A stretch of DNA of 64,000 bases, taken from NCBI RefSeq assembly GCF_011090385.1, contig NZ_SEWW01000003.1, positions 62,001 to 126,000 on the forward strand, in the 5' to 3' direction. Source of the DNA: Aquirufa beregesia. GTDB taxonomy: Bacteria; Bacteroidota; Bacteroidia; Cytophagales; Spirosomataceae. This document shows positions 60,622-64,000 of the stretch, piece by piece. Every line of letters begins with the position of its first letter. Position 1 is the stretch's first letter. Below the pieces are notes generated by a model. That model was not told the DNA's origin. It did not search any database and was given only the letters and a program-made list of their open reading frames with translations. Position numbers and translations under genes: made by a program.

Positions 60622-61254
60622 ATGTCAGGAGTATATTTAAAAAGATTTCTCATTGTTTTATACGCAGTTGGTTTAGTTGGCATGAACTTGCCTGCCACTC
60701 AGGAATTATTTGTTTCTCTGGTTCCTTTGACGTTGTGGTTTACCGGTTTTATCTGTTTGTTTTATTTCCCTAAGCCAAGTATGTCCGCCTACTTAACCTT
60801 AGGCGGAATCGTCGTAGCAGCATGGTTTTTAGAAGTGGTGGGTGTCAGAACAGGAAAGATTTTTGGGGTATATCATTATGGAGAAACCTTGGGCTTTAAG
60901 GTTTTAGACGTCCCTATCACCATTGGGATTAATTGGCTTATCTTATTATTGGGTTCCAGTGCCGTGGTAGAAGAATGGAATGTGGGAGGGAAGATAGGAA
61001 GAGCGGCTTTAGGAGCGGGATTGATGACTTCTTTGGATTTATTGATTGAACCTGTGGCTATTCATTTTGATTTTTGGCAATGGTCAGGTGGACAAGTGCC
61101 TATCCAAAACTTTGGGGCCTGGTGGCTCGTGAGTTTCTTTTTTCATTGGGTATTCCAATCGGGAGAGTTTACTAGCAAATCCTCTTTATTTCGGTGGGTA
61201 CTTCTTTTACAATTCATGTTTTTCTTGGGTCATTGGATTTTTTTACAAGCTTAA
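60622..61254 (+). CDS. cruF: Carotenoid biosynthesis protein, CruF-like
   Basis: A 210-residue polytopic membrane protein of the CruF (DUF422) family. These proteins hydrate the C-1',2' end of carotenoids such as gamma-carotene derivatives on the way to myxol- or bacterioruberin-like pigments. Six to seven hydrophobic segments are visible, with AWFLEVVGVRTGKIFGVYHYG (near residues 63-85) and MTSLDLLIEPVAIHFDFWQW carrying the conserved polar residues. It lies 23 nt after the NYN gene and 60 nt before a CarH-type regulator in the same direction. The exact carotenoid is not deducible. Confidence 0.85.
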   Translation: MSGVYLKRFLIVLYAVGLVGMNLPATQELFVSLVPLTLWFTGFICLFYFPKPSMSAYLTLGGIVVAAWFLEVVGVRTGKIFGVYHYGETLGFKVLDVPITIGINWLILLLGSSAVVEEWNVGGKIGRAALGAGLMTSLDLLIEPVAIHFDFWQWSGGQVPIQNFGAWWLVSFFFHWVFQSGEFTSKSSLFRWVLLLQFMFFLGHWIFLQA

Positions 61255-61314
61255 TTCCAAGCATGAAAACAATTGGGAGTCTTATCAGGTTAGCCCTAAA
61301 ATAGATATTACTTT

Positions 61315-62199
61315 ATGAGTGTTTATTCAATTAAAGATTTAGAACATCTTAGTGGCATAAAAGCTCATACCTTACGTATTTGGGAGCAAAGATATGGTAT
61401 ACTAAACCCTGAAAGGACAGATACCAATATCCGGACGTATGGTGATAAGGAATTGAAGTTGGTCTTAAATATTGCCATTTTACAAAGTAGAGGAGATTTT
61501 AAGATTTCTGAAATTGCAAAAATGAGCGATAGTGAGCGGTCAGCTAATTTACTTCGTTTATCCGAGGGAACCCTGCATTTTCCTGACCAGATTCAAGCCT
61601 TAACGATTTCTATGTTGGAATTAAATGAGGCGATGTTTCAGCAATTGACAAAAAATATTGTACAAAAACATGGATTTGAAGATTATTTGATTCAAATCAT
61701 TCATCCATTCATGTTGCGCTTGGGAACCTTGTGGTTATCAGGCTCGGTAGGTCCTGCTCAAGAACATTTTATCAGCCATTTGATCCGTCAAAAGGTAATA
61801 GCAGCTATAGATCAGCAAGATTTAAGTCATAAGCCCAATGCCAAGAAGTTCCTGTTGTATTTACCAGAAGGAGAGTTACATGAAATAGGATTGCTTTTTG
61901 CGAATTATTTATTGCGTTCGAGGAAACATCAAGTCATCTATTTAGGACAATCATTGCCTTTTGAAGAATTAGTTCGTGCATATGAGATTCATCAACCAGA
62001 TTATGTTTTAAGTGTCTTTACCTCTCAACCTAATCCCGATGAAATATCGGATTATTTAGAACAGTTAATAGAAAGAATTCCGAATGCGAAATTTTTATTA
62101 ACGGGATACCAATTATTGGCTTTAGGCCATGAGATACCTAAAAAGATTCAAGTCTTACGAAATTTTCAGGATTTGATTGAGTTAGCGAATACTAACTAA
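61315..62199 (+). CDS. CarH-type MerR regulator with B12-binding photosensor domain
   Basis: A 294-residue regulator. A MerR-type winged helix (residues 1 to about 70, YSIKDLEHLSGIKAHTLRIWEQRYGIL near the start) binds DNA. Residues about 85-170 form the four-helix bundle, and W140-x9-E150-H151 matches the Wx9EH motif of CarH. The cobalamin domain (about 175-290) has E187-x-H189-x-x-G192 (ExHxxG), the histidine that ligates adenosylcobalamin. In CarH, light breaks the cobalt-carbon bond and the repressor leaves DNA. It follows cruF directly, so it likely controls carotenogenesis. Convergent overlap of 8 nt with manC. Confidence 0.88.
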   Translation: MSVYSIKDLEHLSGIKAHTLRIWEQRYGILNPERTDTNIRTYGDKELKLVLNIAILQSRGDFKISEIAKMSDSERSANLLRLSEGTLHFPDQIQALTISMLELNEAMFQQLTKNIVQKHGFEDYLIQIIHPFMLRLGTLWLSGSVGPAQEHFISHLIRQKVIAAIDQQDLSHKPNAKKFLLYLPEGELHEIGLLFANYLLRSRKHQVIYLGQSLPFEELVRAYEIHQPDYVLSVFTSQPNPDEISDYLEQLIERIPNAKFLLTGYQLLALGHEIPKKIQVLRNFQDLIELANTN

Positions 62200-63256
62200 A
62201 TTTGGGATCTAAGGAGGTCGCTTCTTCCACAAATTTCTTTACCTCTTGTTCTTGGTCTTTTGGACAAATCATCAGGGCATTGCCATGTTCAGCTACAATA
62301 AAGCCTTTCAAACCTTGGATGACTACTAATTTTTCTGATGGTGTTTTGATGATGCAATTTTGCGTTTCATAGGTGATGACATTGCCTTCAATGACGTTAT
62401 TATTCACATCTTTTTCATTGATTTCATACAAAGACTGCCAAGTGCCTAAATCTGACCAACCGATATCAGAAAGAATGACTTTGACTTCTTGAGCTTTTTC
62501 CATGATACCTACATCCATGGAGATGTTTTTGCAAACTCCGTAGACTTTTTTGATGAAGGAATCTTCTTCTTTCGTATAATAATGGGGTAATCCTTCTTCA
62601 AATTGCTCTGCCATTCGGGATTGATGCTTTTCTAATTCTTTTTTGAAAGTAGGAAGTTTGAAGACAAAAATGCCAGCATTCCAAACATAATCACCGCTTT
62701 CTAAAAATGCTTGAGCTAATTCTAGATTCGGTTTTTCGGTAAAGGTTTTTACTTTTTGGGCTTTGTTTTCACTAGGAACATATTGAATGTAACCATAGCC
62801 GGTATCAGGTCGAGTAGGTATAATCCCCAAAGTCACAAAAACATCATCTTCGGCAACGGCTAAAGCTGTACGAATATTCTCCTGAAAAACGTGTTCTTTT
62901 AAAATGACATGATCCGCCGGAGCCACGATGAACTTCGCTTTTTTATTCTTTTTAGAGATTTTATAGGTGGCATAAGCAATACAAGGGGCCGTGTTTTTAC
63001 GTTGTGGCTCCTTCAAAATTTGCTCCTTACTTAAAAAAGGCAATTGCTCCTCGACTAATCCAGCAAACTCATCGCTGGTCACCACGTAAATATTTTCTGG
63101 GGGAATGATACCTTGAAAACGTTCGGCTGTTTGTTGAAGCATGGTCTTGCCAACACCTAAAACATCGTGAAATTGCTTTGGATTTGCACTTCTGCTAATT
63201 GGCCAAAAGCGAGTGCCTATTCCGCCAGCCATGATGATGAGGTAATTGTCTTTCAT
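62192..63256 (-). CDS. manC: Mannose-1-phosphate guanylyltransferase
   Basis: A 354-residue GDP-mannose pyrophosphorylase. The nucleotidyltransferase signature GGIGTRFWPISR (residues about 12-23) is followed by FTEKPNLELAQAFLESGDYVWNAGIFVF (about 163-190, cited by position) with the metal and sugar contacts. A left-handed beta-helix end is present, but the phosphomannose isomerase domain of longer bifunctional enzymes is absent. It supplies GDP-mannose for surface glycans. Monocistronic, convergent with the CarH-type gene, with a long intergenic region upstream. Confidence 0.93.
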   Translation of the reverse strand: MKDNYLIIMAGGIGTRFWPISRSANPKQFHDVLGVGKTMLQQTAERFQGIIPPENIYVVTSDEFAGLVEEQLPFLSKEQILKEPQRKNTAPCIAYATYKISKKNKKAKFIVAPADHVILKEHVFQENIRTALAVAEDDVFVTLGIIPTRPDTGYGYIQYVPSENKAQKVKTFTEKPNLELAQAFLESGDYVWNAGIFVFKLPTFKKELEKHQSRMAEQFEEGLPHYYTKEEDSFIKKVYGVCKNISMDVGIMEKAQEVKVILSDIGWSDLGTWQSLYEINEKDVNNNVIEGNVITYETQNCIIKTPSEKLVVIQGLKGFIVAEHGNALMICPKDQEQEVKKFVEEATSLDPKFS

Positions 63257-63594
63257 ACGTTATAATACGTTCAATTCATTTGAACGGATGCTTCTCCGAA
63301 TTCACATCTTTCATTGACCTGAAAATTCGATGCAGCATCATGCTCATTCCTTTAAGAAATCAAGAACTTTACCCTGTTATCTTGGAATTTCAATTCAAAG
63401 CTAACAAGAATTTCATTGGATTTAAAGTTCTTTTGAATTGGCCTAAATCAAGGAATATTACTTAAACGTTAATATTTAAGTATTTATTGAAAAACTAGTA
63501 ATTTTTTAATAAAATGAGTGCGCAATTCTATTTTCTTCCTTAGATTTGTTTGTGGTCTAGTGCCATATTTAAATTGTTATCTAAATTTATCAAC
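63257..63594. other. Intergenic region with one promoter-like box
   Basis: This 338-nt stretch between divergent genes has no convincing frame. TAGATTTG at 63541-63548 matches the -7 consensus for the receptor gene that starts at 63595, though no TTG lies at the expected -33 distance. I see no other structure. Confidence 0.45.
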
Positions 63595-64000
63595 ATGAAA
63601 AGACTATCACCCAAATTCCTACCCGCTATTTTAGTTATGTTTCTGATGAGTTTTTCTGTGCTTGCTCAAACGAAAGTGGGAGGTCAAGTTTCAGATGCCG
63701 CTTCCAAAGAGGCTTTAATTGGTGTGAGTATCGCTGTTAAAGGAAAAGTCATTGGAACGATTACAGATGCTAAAGGAAATTTCTCATTGAGCACTTCGAC
63801 CCCCGTGCCATTTACAATTATGGTTTCTATGGTAGGTTATGAAAGACAAGAAATTGGTATTACAGGAAATAAAACAGATTTAAAAATAAATTTAAAAGAG
63901 CAATCTGTATTAGGTCAGGACGTGGTTGTTTCTGCTAGTAGAGTGGAAGAAAGTGTCATGAAATCTCCAGTGTCGGTAGAGAAAATGGACATAAGAAGTA
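63595..64000 (+). CDS. TonB-dependent receptor (SusC-like), 3' part missing
   Basis: The first 135 residues of an outer-membrane TonB-dependent receptor. A signal peptide (MKRLSPKFLPAILVMFLMSFSVLAQ) is followed by the carboxypeptidase-like domain (about 27-105), with GGQVSDAASKEALIGVSI, MVSMVGYERQEI and INLKEQSVLGQDVVVSASR, where the plug begins. The frame is open to the window end. Ligand cannot be told; unlike the receptor at 2768 no riboswitch precedes it. Confidence 0.9.
   Translation, partial: MKRLSPKFLPAILVMFLMSFSVLAQTKVGGQVSDAASKEALIGVSIAVKGKVIGTITDAKGNFSLSTSTPVPFTIMVSMVGYERQEIGITGNKTDLKINLKEQSVLGQDVVVSASRVEESVMKSPVSVEKMDIRS

Overview
The window looks like chromosomal DNA of a Bacteroidota bacterium, most plausibly an aerobic, pigmented, freshwater-type member of the Cytophagales (inference). 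The evidence is moderate A+T content, SusC-like TonB-dependent receptors with a carboxypeptidase-like N-terminal domain, a GldE-type protein, a Bacteroidetes-style Ccm cluster, a BatD-like protein, few Shine-Dalgarno sequences, and several promoters of the Bacteroidetes type (TTG about 19 nt upstream of TAnnTTTG). Almost all of it is ordinary core genome. No prophage, insertion sequence, CRISPR array or obvious defence island is visible.

Layout. 1-5.3 kb: mfd (cut by the left edge), divergent from a TPP riboswitch that leads an outer-membrane receptor. 5.3-9.3 kb: a glycosyltransferase, TerC, and an AraC regulator divergent from a PhyH oxygenase. 9.4-16.4 kb: an overlapping Ntn-hydrolase/amine-oxidase pair, a dienelactone hydrolase, and a giant ThuA-PQQ-dehydrogenase-PKD-cytochrome c-CBM protein. 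16.4-20.7 kb, minus strand: VF530, an ABC-F protein, tatC and glyA. 20.9-29.1 kb: a DsbD-like reductase, an M3 peptidase, an aldo/keto reductase, a PaaE-like ferredoxin reductase and a GHL10 hydrolase. 29.1-33.5 kb: a PhoB-like regulator, an AI-2E transporter and a LytS/LytTR pair. 33.5-37.4 kb: a hotdog thioesterase, a luciferase-like oxidoreductase with an FMN reductase, and isochorismate synthase. 37.4-43.5 kb: gldE and ccmF-E-D-C-B. 43.7-46.1 kb: feoAB. 47-56.7 kb: phosphosulfolactate synthase, aroE, ruvX, a second PhyH protein, batD, aroC, tadA and sod. 56.74 kb: tRNA-His. 56.9-58.4 kb: a non-coding array of nested tandem and inverted repeats. 58.4-64 kb: a CE15-like esterase, an NYN-domain protein, cruF with a CarH-type B12 photoreceptor, manC, and the start of another TonB receptor.

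How genes connect. The Ccm cluster would attach heme to proteins such as the CxxCH-containing dehydrogenase at 13-16.4 kb, and the DsbD-like protein could supply reductant. AroE and AroC make chorismate, which isochorismate synthase draws into menaquinone. The CarH-type regulator lies next to a carotenoid gene. FeoAB imports ferrous iron, and the TPP-controlled receptor probably imports thiamin.

The parts that ordinary annotation does not explain are the repeat array after tRNA-His, several perfect palindromes (20886, 25561, and the related pair at 7176 and 26468), the Cys-type CcmE, and the phosphosulfolactate synthase in a non-methanogen.
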